A stretch of DNA of 64,000 bases from the NCBI GenBank assembly GCA_017590115.1, contig JAGGNK010010225.1:1364001-1428000 (forward strand). Reading direction: 5' to 3'. This document shows positions 22,446 through 36,093 of the stretch, in pieces (position 1 is the stretch's first letter; every line of letters starts with the position of its first letter). The DNA comes from Montifringilla adamsi (lineage: Eukaryota > Chordata > Aves > Passeriformes > Passeridae). The notes under the pieces were generated by a model that worked only from the letters and a program-made list of their open reading frames with translations, was not told the DNA's origin and ran no database searches. Both the position numbers and the translations under genes were made by a program.

Positions 22446-25400
22446 CCCATGCCAATGGATAACTTTTCTGCACAGGCTGCACTGGGAGTTTGTGCATCAC
22501 CCTGAAGCTGCTTCTAGGCTATGTGACACCTGCCATGGTTCCTGACAGCAAAGCCTGCCTGATTACATTAGTTAGTGCCATGCTTTGTTCACACAAAACA
22601 AGAATTCAGGTGTGTCACAGGGCAGTTGTCATCAAAATGATGCATAAACTATTTTGGAGGTTTTTTGAATACAGGTAGATTTCAGCAGCAGTTTGGGGGA
22701 CAGCAGCTGCTAAGCACACAGTAGTGTTTGCCTGTTGTAGAATAGCTATAGATTTGTTTTATGAGGGTTCTAAAAATAGTTTTTGCTAAAATGCTGGAGG
22801 GTTAGCGAGAAAATGAATGCATTTATTTTTATCCCAGCAATATCTGGAAGAGATGAAAATCCAGCCAGGTGAGTGAATCCAACCTCTCATCAAGTCACAT
22901 CTTTAATTGATAGGCAAATTATCACAACAGTATTTCCCCTGGCTCCTTCAGTGCAAGCCGGCTCCCAGCTGGGGCTGTGCATCCCTACTGTCTCAGTATC
23001 TCCATGCCTGTACTGCTGGCCTCGTGGAGCAGGGATGGCAGGAGCAGGAAGGAAGGGGGACACTGTCCCCTCCTTTCCCCCATCGGCTGGGAAGCTGAGG
23101 CTCTCTTCTCCTTTGCTCCATCAGTTCTCCGCAGACCCCACTAGAGGGGACACGGCGCTCCCAAATCACCCCGGCACTTCCTCCGGGCTCCTCTTCTGCA
23201 CGGCGCTGCTTTTAAAGAAAGAGCTGCTCTGCAATTTCTTCTTCCACGCTTGATAGATTGATACCTAAAGGCATGGGGCAGGGCTGAAATAGGGATTCCA
23301 GCCGTTCGATTCACGTCTGTCATGTGGGAAAGGGCAGGTTGTGGAAGGGCTGAGTGTGGTGCCATCCCATTAATGTAGATCCCTGTAGTACCGCATCTTT
23401 GTTTTATTTATTCTAATGCCTTTTCACAAGGCAGAAATTAAATCCACAAAGAAAGACTAGACGTTGGAAAGAGGAGGGGGAGCACAAATGAACCTCCTCT
23501 GTTATTACAGACGAGCCCCAGAATGAGAATAAATGGTGATAAGAGGAAAAAATAGCTGCGACAGAATTATTAAATAAGGGGCAACTTTTAAAGTGGCTCC
23601 AGTCTGGCTTCTAATTTTGTTCCTGTAATTTGATTGCGGGTTTAAATGGGACTGCTTAGACATTAGATACTTAATCTGCAAGCAGCAGCAGGTAAGCAGT
23701 GCAGGGGGATGCGCCAGGGCTGGGCGGGTGCTGCCCTGCCCGCCCGCCGAGAGGGACGGAGGGCGGGGAAGAAGCTCCCCTCCTTCCTCCCTTCCTTCCA
23801 TTCCGCCACAGGCAGGGTTGGAACCCAGAAATGGGCTGAGAAATGGGACACGGGGCACGGACCCCACAGGAACCCCCTTGTAAGAGCCCCCTGTCTGTGC
23901 CAGCCTCGCCTCTCGCTCGGGAGATGCAGCAGCACCTGGCTGGCCGTGTCCTGGGAAAACCCTTTAGTGAAAAACAGTGAAGGTACGGCTGCAGAATCCT
24001 CTTAGGGGCTGGCAGCAGCACAAGGGTACTTCCAGCCTCCATTGCAGCCTGCCGCCACTGCATGTCACTGTTAGGACAGAGCCACCCAGACTGAGGTGTG
24101 TGCAGCTCTGGTGGGGACAGACCCCGCTGTCCCCCGGGAGGCACCACCCTGTGGAGATGGGCTGTGGGAATCCAGCACCCAGGGCCTGCTGCCCCGTGGT
24201 GAAAGCACGCAAAAAACTGAGTGTGACCTGCAAAAATGGGTTGTCACTAAATTAATAGTCTGAATTATGTTTCATTAAAAGAGTGGGGCTTTTTCTGAAA
24301 CAGGCACCAAAGTAGAATCTGGTGTGGATAACTGGGAACAAGGGGGTAGGAAGTGCCCTTCCTACTGGTCATTCCTAGTCAGCCAAGTTCCTCACTGGGG
24401 CAACTGAGGTTGCACCAGCTCCTGCTGAGAGGAAGGGATGGTTCACCAGACCTTAATGGTAGGGTGGGGCACCGTGGGAGCTGGGGCAAGGTGAGATTCT
24501 TTCCATCAGCTCCCCCACTCAGGATGGTGATCAGCCCATGGCAGGGAGCAGGATTTGGCCCTACTACAGCAGGATCATGGGGTTGGCTGGCATGCCAAGG
24601 GGTGCTGAGGCAAACCTGTGAGGCTGAAAGTTCACCCCATGGTTTAGAGGATTTATGGCCACAGCTGTGGTGGAGCCCATATGGGCATTGTGCTGCTGGG
24701 CACCTGCCTTCCCAGTATGGGTGTTGATGGTGCAAGAAGAGGTGACACCTTGGCCCATGCCATTCCCCTTGTCTTCATTCCTATTTTCAGTTGGAGATGG
24801 GATTAAGGTGACAGACTGCGTGAAGGATGATCATGTGTCTGCCTCAGAAGCACCTACTACAGAAACAGGGCATGATTCACGGTTCAAGGGGAAAACTGTG
24901 CCAGGCCTCAGTCATCAGGGGACATGGCTGTAAGTAAAGCAGAGGCTCTTGCCCTTTGTGACCCTCAGCCCCATGTGCTTCTGGACATCTAATAACACTC
25001 TCTGGAAGCAGGGATATATGCTGAGAGGGGAAGGAAAAACACCTGCAGCAACGTGACCTCTTTGTTTGATGGGAGATACAGAAGGAGAGGTGACATTTCT
25101 GAAGCCAGGAGTGCACTTATGACACGGGCTCATTGTGGGCTGCAGTGTCACCATATGCAAAGCTGTGTTTGATCTACCCAATGCCTATATTCATCACCAT
25201 GTGTGCCAGCTGCAGCTAGACAAAAGCATTATAGTGTCCCAGTGGCATTTGAGGAGATCACCTGGGAGATGTCCATGGCACCCTATGACTCCTTGGACCA
25301 ACCCTCTCAGCCCTTGTCATATCATCTCCCTATCCTGCTGCAATCTGCTCTCCATGGTCTGTTACCACTGAGCCCAAGTGCCTGGCCCAGACCCTGTGGC

Positions 25401-27006
25401 CAGGTCACATCTCTCTGTTGCTCCTGAGGGACTCAGTGTTGGGACAGGAACAATTTAGCAGCCCAGCACTTCCTGCAATATTGAATTTCTTAGAGCACCT
25501 TTCAGATTGAAATCCTCTAAAATGCTCAGCTGCTTGGCAGATCCCCCCAGCACACTTGCACAGGCTGTTTGTCTCAACAGGATATTAAAAAGAAGAGGTT
25601 ATAAAAGCAAGGCGTGATACGAGGCGAGGCTTAGCTCGCAGCACCAACATTTATATCCTCTCTGCAGCTCATGTTCAGCAAGCAGGAAACATCTGCAGCC
25701 CTCACTGCCTCCTCCTCATGCCCTCCTGGGCTGTCACACTCCCCTGGGGGCTCTGGTGCTGTGATGGCAGTCGAGTACACAGGTCCCACTGGGCTGCTTT
25801 CTCATGGGGGACCAGGAAGCCTGTTCCAGCTCTGCCTGGGGCAGCCAGCCTGCCTGTGTTATGTTGCCTGCCTCTGGTCCTTCCTGCAGCATGGACTGTA
25901 GTCCTGTGCTGTGGGTGGCTTCTCCTCGGCACACACACCTCGCTTAAACATTGCTGCTTATCTTCAACCTCATCTGCTTTTGCTCTTAGCTGGATTTCCT
26001 GGTGGCACCCTGGTTGTGGCTCACCGTGCCAAGGGCTGTCAGTGATCTCCAGGTCCGACCCGATTTGCTACGGCAAATCCCCATCACTGGCCAAGTTGTG
26101 TTTACTCAGTTTCCCAAAACTCCCAAAGAAAATTCCCCTTTGCTATTTGATGCCCATCAGCTCCACATCTGGTTAACCATTCGGGGCAAATGGTATTTCC
26201 CATGATATTATCAGGGAAAGAAAGAAAGAAAGACCAGGCATCACATCCTGCTGAGCCCCAGATACTGGAGGTGCCCCAGCTGGGACAGGGTGCAGAGGGT
26301 GAAGAAATGAGCAGTCACAGAGGGCTATCCACTGTGACATGAAATGGCATCTCTCAATTTTAATATCAAAATAGCTGGCCACATTTTCTCAATGTGTGCA
26401 GAGATAGCTTCCTGTCCAGCTACAGATCCCAGTGATCAGGAACACATGCAAGAGAGATTCTCTCTGTCATGGCTGCCCTCTCTTATAATTGTTTATTTCT
26501 TTTTGCCCCTAGCCCCTCAGTCATTTTTCTCCTTCTTCCTCCCTTCTGGTTTTACAGTCACTGGATAGACAGGCTCACAGGCTATTTTTAGGTTTCTAAA
26601 TTACTTTTCAGATCTATTCTAAATTTGTCTCCCAATAATCTGAAATCTTGACATTGCAGGAGCGAGAATCAAGTCTGAAAAAGGGGAAAAAGTTTCAGGT
26701 CTGTTATGCTGGGCTGGACCCCTTTGCTGTGGCAGCCTCTTGGTCTTCCTTCTCCTCATCTCTCACCTGTCCCACAACTTGTACCCTGACCATCCTGACA
26801 GGGGCAAAGGGTGGTTATTCCCACCCAAGCAGCCTCCAGGACCAGGGATGCCTGGAGGAGTGGGGGGAACAAAAGAGCCCATGAACAGAGGGGGATGGAG
26901 GCAGTACCCCAGGGTCATGCTTTACCTGGGTGCTAAGCAGGTGCTTAGCTGGGTTTGCAGTTGCAGTGCATTGAACTCCCATGGTTTTTGTATCTGCAGA
27001 GCTCCT

Positions 27007-27028
27007 GGGGGGGGGGGGGGTGGGGGGG
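27007..27028 (+). repeat. Long G-run (G14-T-G7), potential G-quadruplex
   Basis: Fourteen consecutive G, one T and seven G are read directly from the sequence. Such a run can form an intramolecular quadruplex on the + strand. It is also a homopolymer prone to sequencing error, so its exact length is uncertain. Confidence 0.9.
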
Positions 27029-28077
27029 AAGAAGTCATGTTTTTGAAAATTAACCAGGAAAACAGGTATTCTTGAAAAGGTGATGCTGCAAACCCAAGGC
27101 AAAGCTAGGAAAAGGAGGCAGGAGTCCTGCTGCGCGGTTGCTGCAGGTTGCTCTTATGCAGAGCTACAAAATAGGAAAACTTTAAAATATTCCTTAGGGG
27201 CTGGGCACCCTTTGAGCCACTGCCAGCTCCTCCCTGCAGTGCCTAAAGGATAAAGCTTTTGTCCTTACTTCTAACACCCTGCAAACAGCAGACCCCCAAA
27301 CCCTCAATAATTGCCCTTTTCACAAACCACCCGCAAAGGATTTTATCTCGTGGCCTCAGATGGATGAAACCTCTGGCTGTCGGGACAAGGCTGAGCTCCC
27401 GACACCCCGAGCCAAGAAGCTGTGAGGACTAAATGCTTTTAAAAATAAACCATTTCCTCCTCTGTCGTTCCTGCCAGCCAGTTCCTAGGCAAACCTGCAG
27501 GATGATGCGCTGGGCTGGGGGGAAGGGGAGGGAAGGAGAAAAGGAGGGAAGGAGTTAACCTTCTTCCCATGGTAAAGCACTGAGGCTGCTTGCCAGTTTT
27601 CGGAAAAGCTGCAAGTCATTCTGCCAGGACGAGGAGGAGGTTTTGAAGTCTCTGGGATGTTCTCAGGAAAGTGCCGCAGTACGAGCCCAGCTGAGCTGGC
27701 ATGACAGGCGGGGAGGGGACCTACCCGAGACGGGAAGTGCGGAAAGAAACCCCAAGCAGGAGCATCCTGGCAGGATGCAAAAATGCTGTTGTCTTCAGGT
27801 TTCCTTCCTAATCTTCCTCCCTCCTCTGGCCCTCATCCTTCACGTGTCCCAGCCCCACTGTCCCAGACACCTCCATGCAGAGAAGTAATTTGGGGAGTGA
27901 GATGATGCTGCGAGCCCAAGGCAGGAGTGGGAGCAGCCACCACAACCCTGGTTCCCTGGATCACTGGAAAATAATGGATACCCTCTGACTGGGGGAGAGG
28001 TCTGTCAGGGGTTCTCCGAGCACCATCTCTCTGTCCTGAAGGGAATAGCTGTGCCTGCCTCCTCCTCTTTCCCCCCA

Positions 28078-28112
28078 GCCCTAAAGATCCCCCTAGCCCT
28101 AAAGATCCCCCA
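28078..28112. repeat. Short tandem repeat of ccctaaagatcccc
   Basis: Two consecutive near-identical copies of an approximately 17-bp unit (agccctaaagatcccccta-like) are visible. It is a minor local duplication with no apparent function. Confidence 0.8.
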
Positions 28113-30284
28113 GGTATTCCCACAGTAGTTTCTGAGAAAAATGTGCTGGAGTTGATGGAACATAAGGGGGCATCTTGCTATCAATACCCACTTCCTGGGA
28201 GGAAAAAATGTTTTCTGGAAAAAATAGCAGTCCACGGTGCATTATATTTGGAGAGAAGATAAGTGACCCACCAAGGTAAAATGTCATCAGCAAAATACAG
28301 GGGGTCCCATCAGGCGCATCTCGGTGGTGTCTCAGCACAGTGGCTGCACTGAGCATGTGGTGAATGCCCAGAAAAGTGAAGATAGATTAGGCAGAAGGAA
28401 ATAAAACCCCACTGAGTGATGCCACTTTGGAGCCCAAATTAGCAGATTTGGGAAGCAGAGGCGGCAGGATGGAGCAGCAATGAAAGGCCACTGAACTGCA
28501 GAGTTCCTCTTTTGGGGAAAAAAATATCCCCCTCACAGATGGATCCCACCTTGATTTTGTTGCTTGGCAGCATAAAACCCATTCGATTAAAGACATGTAA
28601 AACCACCAGTGTAATTTCCTGGCTTATATTTTTACGTTTAAAGCATATTACATCCAGCACGACCCAGTCTTTTGAGGGAAGCTTTGGTCAATTAAGATTA
28701 GCTGTCATTCCGCATTTATTACCATCATTTATGAATTCTTCTCATTGCCAACAGGCAGAAGGAGAAGATGGTGCACAAAATAAATAAATAATTGAGGGAG
28801 AAGCTCATCAGGTCCCTGATTTCTATCCCCCTGCCATCTCTGGCAAAGCTCTGAGATCTGTGAGTCAGCACAGGCGGGCTCTGGAAAACCATCGCCGTTC
28901 CAGCGCTGCTATTAACCCGCACACAGATTCTCCTGATGGCCCTTGGGGTGAGTCAGTGGGGCGTGAGCAAGGGCTGTCTGCTAGCTGGGGTGCTGCTGTC
29001 CCTAACCTATAGAGGTCCCAAAGGCACTGAGCCTGTGCTGCACTGGGCATTGCTGGAGGGAGGGGATTGATCTCGAGGGACCACCAGGCTGACCTGGCAT
29101 GTGGGTTTCTGGCTGTGGCTGCTCACAGTGGGAATTAGCATATGCCTCGTGCTCCAGATGGGTGGGAAGGTGGTTGGGATGTTGGCACAGCACCCTCATT
29201 GCACCGCTTCAGCCTGGCAGAGGGAGAGTGCAACCCCAAGACACCCAGCATACAGGGATGGGTGTGGCACTTCTCAGCCCCAGACTGTATAGGGGTTGCA
29301 CCAAAAAAAGGGCCAAATTGAGAGAAAACATGGGAAATATTTCAGATATATGTACCTAAATGGGCAGTCCTAGAGGCCCTGTGCTCATGGGAGTGAGTCA
29401 AAACCTTCTTTGTCTATTTACACCTTCAGTCCCTGCCTTGCTTGTGCAATTGCATAATAACAGTATGACCTTGAGAGAGAAAAACTAGCAATTCCAGGAT
29501 GCTGGTTCAGATGATGAGAGCTTGTGTAACACTGTATTTCTGGCAGGCTGTCACTCCAAAAATGTATGTCCCTAATCAAAGGTAGCTCTAAAAAAAACCC
29601 CCCACTTTTCCCCTCTGCTACCACAACACTATTTTCAAGGCATAAGTTGTTAGCAGCACATTGTTGGCTGAGGGGTTAAATCCTCATGTCTTTTACATTG
29701 TGTGATGTGCACCTATCATTTCTGCATAGATCTAGAGTGAAGATGGAATAGCTCATTACTCATCAGTGACAAACAAAAAGTACCATGAATCAAACTAATG
29801 GTTATGGGGGGAAAAAGGAAGATGATTGGGTTCCCATTGTTCAATGTCTTTCTTATCTTTCAGCAGCACCAAGGAGCAAACCAGCCACTGGTTTGTGCAG
29901 AGCACCTTCCCCCAGCGAGAGGAAGTAACCCAGGCACTAAACCACAAGTCCTCTGCGCAGTTAATAATTAGAGAATCTGCTGAAAGCAAAAGAAAACAAA
30001 CATTGATTAATATGGCACCTAGAGGGAAGATTAGGGACAGGTTATGGTTCTTGGACAATGGGTCTTGCAAAGCTCACGGAGGCAGTGCTGGTCAGGGTGA
30101 GGATGCAAAGATTCATTATCAGCCCACCTTATCTGGTGAGGCCCTCCATGGGCTGGGCAAGGCTCCTCACTGCCTCTTTGTAACGTGCTGCTGCAGCCCA
30201 CCTGAGTACAGCCTCCTCAAAGAGCGAGTAAAATACAGGCAAAAAGGCAAAAGGGGCTCAGCCTGGAGGCCACAGGCCAAAGAT

Positions 30285-30990
30285 CACTTGGTACCCTGCA
30301 CCTGGGCTGGGGAAAACTCTGCTGCCAATACAGGCTTGGGCATGAACAAGGATTATGCTGAGGAGAACTTGATGGTGTGGGTGAATGAAAGGCTGGACAT
30401 GACCTGACAACACGTGCTCGAAAGCCCAGAAAACCAACTGCATCTTGGGTTGCAGCAAAAGCAGCATGATCAGCAGGTTGAGGAGGTGATTCTGTCCCTT
30501 CACTCCACTCTGGTGAGACCCCACATGGAGTGCTGTATCCCACTCTGGGGTCCTCAGCTCAGGAAGGGCATGAACCTGCTGGAGTGAGTCCAGAGGAAGC
30601 CCTGAAGGTGATGGTCTGGAACACCTCTCCTATGGAGAGAGCTGGGATTGTTCAGCCTTCCAGTACATAAAAGGAGCTTACAAGAGAGCTGGATAGGGAC
30701 TTTTACAATGGGCTGTAGTGACAGGTCAAGGTGGAATGGCTTTTAATTAGAAGAGGGTTGGTTTACATAAGATATGAGGAAATTTTCACAGTGAGGGTGG
30801 TAAAATGCTGGAACAGGTTACCCAGAGAGGTTGTAGATGCCCCATCCCTGGAAAGATTGAAGATCAGGCTGGAAGGGGCTCTGAGCAACATGATCTAGTT
30901 GAAGATGTCCTGGCTCATTGCAGGGGCCTTGGACTAGATGATCTCTAAAAGTCCTTTCCAGCCCAAACCATTCTGTGATTGCTATGGTTC
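30285..30990 (+). mobile_element. CR1 LINE 3' segment with intact 3' end
   Basis: In sense orientation the sequence follows CR1 ORF2 from a ggtaccctgcacctgggc segment, through gctggacatgacctgacaac, agcccagaaaaccaactgca and ggtgattctgtcccttcact, to gagtgctgtatcccactctg. It then continues through the 3' UTR to ggactagatgatctctaaa and the terminal ccattctgtgattgctatgg. Multiple frameshifts and stops make it non-coding. It is the longest CR1 copy in the window with the 3' terminus preserved. Confidence 0.93.
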
Positions 30991-33900
30991 TATTACAGCC
31001 CTGCACATCCTTTTCCCTTGGGAGTGAGGATACTATAGGTCTCATCCAAAGGGATGCGAAGGCAGTAGGACAACTCTCACGAGGTCACATCCCTCCTTTG
31101 TATCTCTCCTTGGACACAAATCAGTGTTTTGTCAGACCATCTTCAAATCCATATGTGGTCACCACATTGTTTCTCACCTCTCTTAATGTTGAGGCACACT
31201 CCTCACAAGGGTGGCCACAGTCTCCATCTCCCCACAGCAACATTCATGGCAAGGAACTTCATTTTCCCCTGCAGCATTATCTTTCCATGTCCTTCACTTC
31301 CAGCACTGGTCCAGCACTAAAGTCTTTCAAGCAACTGGTCACAGACATCACAAAGTAAACTTGGAATTACACTGACTCTTCTCTGAATCCTTTTTTGCAG
31401 TATCACCTCTTTGTGGTCACAAGAGGCCTTCAGTTGCACAGGGAAGGACTGTCACCCTTTCTTTGAATTCCTGTCATTTCTGATGAGAGACTTCCACACC
31501 CTTTCCTTAGATAAGGAAGTTTTCATGAGGTATGGATCAAGAAAGGAAAACTTTCCCCTTGTAGGTGATGATTACAAATATATTATTATGATGATTGCCT
31601 TAATTGTAATATCCTTTGTGGAAGCTGTGGAAATTCAGTCCATTTGAACCCCATGTGCTGCCTGGGGCCCCATCCTGCTCTGTGACCTACAAAACACAGG
31701 TTCCTGCTCTGCTGAACCACTGAGGGCACCGTGGGGCAGCTGATGCTCAGAAGTCTGCTGCAAGACCTCAGCTACCTCCTCTATTTCCCCTGCCATGGCA
31801 TGCTGCTTTCAGGTGGAGGTACACAATACTTTCAAAGCAAACTCCCCTCTACCATTTTGCCCTCCCAAAACCAGCTGCTACTTATTCTTCCCACCCTCCC
31901 AGAAGAGCCTTGGCCACACTGAGAAGCTCCACCAGCAGCAGCTTCTCTGAGCTACCCCTTGGTTTCCTCCTGAAGCCTCTCAGCTCTGGATGACTCAAGG
32001 AAACATTTTGCTTGTGATGCTGGGAAAATTCAGACCAACCTGGTGTGTTATGCATGATGGGGCTGCTACTGAGAACTATGATATTTTTTGGCACTCAGAG
32101 AAGGTGGTAAGTGACTGGTGTGGATGCAGCAGGTCCCTGGCACAGTTACAGCACTTACTCTTTTGAGTAGAGGTGAATTTTCAAATGATTTGCAAATAAA
32201 TTGGAAAATCTGCCTGAGTTACAAGTACTTTGAAAAACACATTCTTTGACAAATTTAGCAGCAGTTTTCAGACTTGTGCCTTCTCATGCATGTGCTGGAG
32301 GAAATGTATAGATGTTTCTCCAGCCTTCCCTTAGGGGCAAAGTGTTTCACATGTGTTGCTTTCATGGGCTGTCAAAGAAAGGTGAAGTGGTTAGGTGAGT
32401 CCTTCTCCTGCCTTTGAGCACTGAAACTTTGTCACTCTTTGGGAAAGGAAAAGGCAATAGTGGCTGTCCCAGGGGTTGTCCCATTTCATAGGAGATGGAG
32501 CTCCCTTCTGGGAGAATGGGGCTGGTGAGGTAGCACAATTCATACACCCCTTTAGAGAACAGAAAGGTGGAAGTAGATATCTGCTCATAAGTGAGGATGT
32601 TTGCTGGGGCAGGAATGGTCTTAGGAATGGCAGGAATGGCAGCTGAAAACACTGGGAGCTGACACATTTTGGAAAAGCACAAGGGCTGTGGGATATGTGG
32701 AGAGGATGTGGACAGAAGGGCAATGAGGGGCATGTGCGGGGCATGAGCTGCAGAGGCAGCAGGGAGGTCTGCAGGGTTTGCAGTTACCTGCTTCAGCAGC
32801 TCTGCTTCACAAAACCAGCTTTGTTCCTCTGCATCCCTGCAGGAAAGCCAGAGCTTACAAATGAACATGCTCATGAAAACCCAGATATGGAAATAGAACT
32901 GGTATTCTCCAGATTTAAGAAATTACATTTCCTGAATGTAAAATTGTTCTTTTTGCAATTCAAAGTCACTGTACCAGTGGAAGCTCCTCAAACAGATACA
33001 CACACACTAACAATAAATACATACATGGATGCATGATTAAAGAAAAAAATGCAAACTACATTCTGGTATCCTCCTCTCCACAGCCCCTGCCATTGTAGTC
33101 TGTAGAGGTGCAAATTTGGAATAAAACATCTAAAAATCTGGAAAGTCACAGTTGAGCTATCCCCAAATACCTGACTCTGCCCAGTGTTGTTAGCATCAGA
33201 AAAAATAAAATTTTTAGATAATAATGAAACTGTATTTTAGAAGACAGGTTCATCTAGTGCTGGAATTAAAACTAAATTGAACTGTCGTAGCTGTGCAATT
33301 ATTTCACAGTGTCACTGAGGAGCAGGTCTCAGTCATTAAGGTTTGCCTCAGCCTGACAAATATACACATCCTTATTCTGAATAAGTTTGGATTTTCTCTT
33401 GAATTTAACAATTGTTTGTGTTTTCAGGATTCACAATGTTTTGTTTTGGCACAATCAAAATATATCAGTGATGCACTTTTCCCTAAATATGGTTGCTCTA
33501 ACTTGCCCCTGTCAATGCCACAGGCTTTTGGTTTTCCCTGCAGCGAATAGAAACAAAGAAGCCTAAAAGTGGGTTTAGGGAGTTATTAAGGGGATATACA
33601 ATATTTTCACACCTTTTAAGGTATCTCTAGTGAGAATTCCTTGACATACAGGGGCAGTGACTAGCTATGAAACAGTCACAAAGTTCTTGCTCTTCACGCT
33701 CCCGGTCATGGTTCACCATTTCCCAGGCAATGAGGTATGGATGGACAGACTAGAGAGGTGCTGTCAGGTGGATGTGTGTCCTAGAGCCTCTCACTTATTG
33801 ATGCACCTGCAAATGCATCTGTATTTGTCTGCATGACAGTGTAAATGAAAAAGCCTTTTTTCCCTTTCCACCTCCCACCTCCTCCTTGGGACTGCCTCTG

Positions 33901-36036
33901 TTACCTAAGCGCACATAGACACCACATGAGAGGAAAATGGGATGAACTGTCTGTCTAGATGGAAAAGGGAACGCTAGACAGGGAACCAACCCACCTCTGA
34001 GTGTTGTAGCCCTTGGTGTGAAATGGTGATTTCAGCCTGGTAACACCCAGCTCCCTTGCACATGGTCCTTGTCTCCGCTTGTGGGGACTGAGAAGGGATA
34101 CCCATCCTGTCCCTGCTGTTTTCCACCTGCTCTGTGGGGATGTGGTGTTGTGGGGAGGCAGACAGAGCCCCACAGCCAGCCCCACCATCCGGTGCTTCCC
34201 TCCCATCACTGTCCCTGCAGACTGTAACATATCCCACTCCACTGTCCCGCCTCACATTCCCTTAATGTAGCAGCCACACAGCTTTTTTTTGGTCATCTTT
34301 CCTGTCTGGGATTGTGGCAGCAGGTCTCGAGGCTGCTCCTAGGCAGGGAGGTGAGAGACATGGGGCCAGAGCCAGGAGACAGGACCCCCTGGTCCCTCTC
34401 TTTGCTTGTTGGAGCTGACCTCCTGAGAAGGCAAAGTGCTGACCACAGATCTTCTCCTCTTCCTCCTCCTCCACTCGCTCTGCAACAGTAATGCACATGT
34501 GCTTTGTCCATAAATATATTATTTTGTGTTCCTGCCAGCCCAGACTAATAGGGCTAATGTTTCCTGAGGAGCAGCCCAAAGCTACATTAGCCGCAGATGT
34601 TTGATTGATTTAAAACAAAGAGCCTGACCGCCAAACTGCTCCATATGGTTTCTCTTCCTGTCACTTTGCCTGCAGGGTTATCTCTGAAATGCAATTAAGG
34701 TGCTTAAAAGTACATTTTCAGGAAGATGCAGAATTGATGAGGGTGGGTTTGCCGATGGGTGCCTCCAAATTGTTAGAGCAAGAGCAAGGAAAGTCATGCC
34801 CTACCCTTAGCAGCTGCACACATGGTTTTTCCACTTACGTGAAGACCTTGGGAGGGGAGGCCAAAAAAATGCCCCCATTGTAAAGACTTTGCCGTAGATG
34901 TACTTTGCCAGTACTCATGTCTCTTGATATTCCGCTCATTTATTATTGAAGTCAAACATTTCTCTAATTAGATATTTACTTGTGAACTTAAGTGCTGCAG
35001 AGATTTCATTCGACCTCACCTCTCCTCCACTCACTCCTACTGCCTGGGCACTGGAAATGAAACCCCTCGCCTGTGCCACTCAGGCAGCTGGGTTGAAGAC
35101 TCAGTGATACTGCAGAGGATAAGCCAAGCCCTGCTTGTCATTTACTGTGAGGAGAGTGCCCTGCCTGCCCACCAGGGGACTGACACTGCCTGGGGACACC
35201 CACCCAGACACCGCAGACCCAGCCTGCCAAGCCTGGCTGCTGAAACACTCCCCCAGCTCCCTGTAGGGCTGAGACCCCTGCCTCATCCAGCTCCTATCAG
35301 GACCACAGCCTCGTATGCCCTGAGGGGGTTGAGGAGAGTAAAGGAAATTTATGGCTCCTTTGGTTTTAATGCACAGAGTGGATGTTTATAGGTGAAAGAT
35401 GTGTGCTTCTGCATGCCAATCCTTCGTCTTCCCCTCAGCTCAGCTGACACAGGGGAAGGCAACAGCCCCCTACTCCATATTTTTTTAAGAATTGAAATGC
35501 ACTGGTTTCTGAAAACAAACTTTTAAAATCCTTTTCCATGAAAAATTTCCAAAATTGGTACCTGATATCTGGCACCTTAATCCATGTCTTGGTGTGTAAG
35601 GAAAGGAGAGTGTGGTAAGTCACCTGCAGTGACCTAAGGCACAGCCAGGTCCCCTCTCTGGACCACAGAAAAAAATACCCATGGATTTGAGGAGGGAACC
35701 CCAACCCATGGTGTGGAATTAATATCATACTATGGAAAATAGGAATAATTACGTTGCAACAGGTCTGAAGATTCATGGCAACAGTACATGCTGTAAATAT
35801 ACAGCACTGCAGGATAATTATCCTGGTGCTCAACTCTCTTCAAACTAGACCCCTGTTAACCTTGTCCTTACTTCTCTCAAAATTAAAATCCTAAGGTGAT
35901 TCATCACAGAATTTCTTGGTAACTTCAAAAATAATTGCTAAGTAGTTCTCAAGCACATAAAATTACCACACCCAATTAATCTTATAATGAGTGTTAAAGC
36001 AAGGTTGTTAAATGGGCCTTAGATCTAAATATACTC

Positions 36037-36093
36037 TTGTGTGTGTATATGTAAATATATATATATGTATGTATGTATATATGTGCATGTGTG
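36037..36093. repeat. TG/TA microsatellite
   Basis: An interrupted run of gt, ta and tatg units is read directly from the sequence. Confidence 0.9.

Larger units (their letters stand above)
22446..30284. other. Intergenic sequence with GC-rich patches and AT-rich blocks
   Basis: No credible coding exon was found. Many frames of 60-158 codons are open, often overlapping on both strands (for example 23505-24255 and 24353-24758), which is the signature of GC-rich non-coding DNA rather than genes. A small CpG-dense patch lies at about 23708-23775. A (GAAA)n run is at 26216-26232, a G-run at 27007-27028 and a tandem ccctaaagatcccc pair at 28078-28112. AT-rich, possibly conserved blocks lie at about 23391-23700 and 28585-28800. 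Confidence 0.65.

Noticed and set aside
23708..23775. CpG island promoter
   Set aside because: The CpG-dense patch is under 100 bp and not followed by a recognisable exon.
29826..30407. 193-codon open frame on the + strand
   Set aside because: Its C-terminal part runs into the CR1 copy starting near 30285 and the N-terminal part has no similarity.
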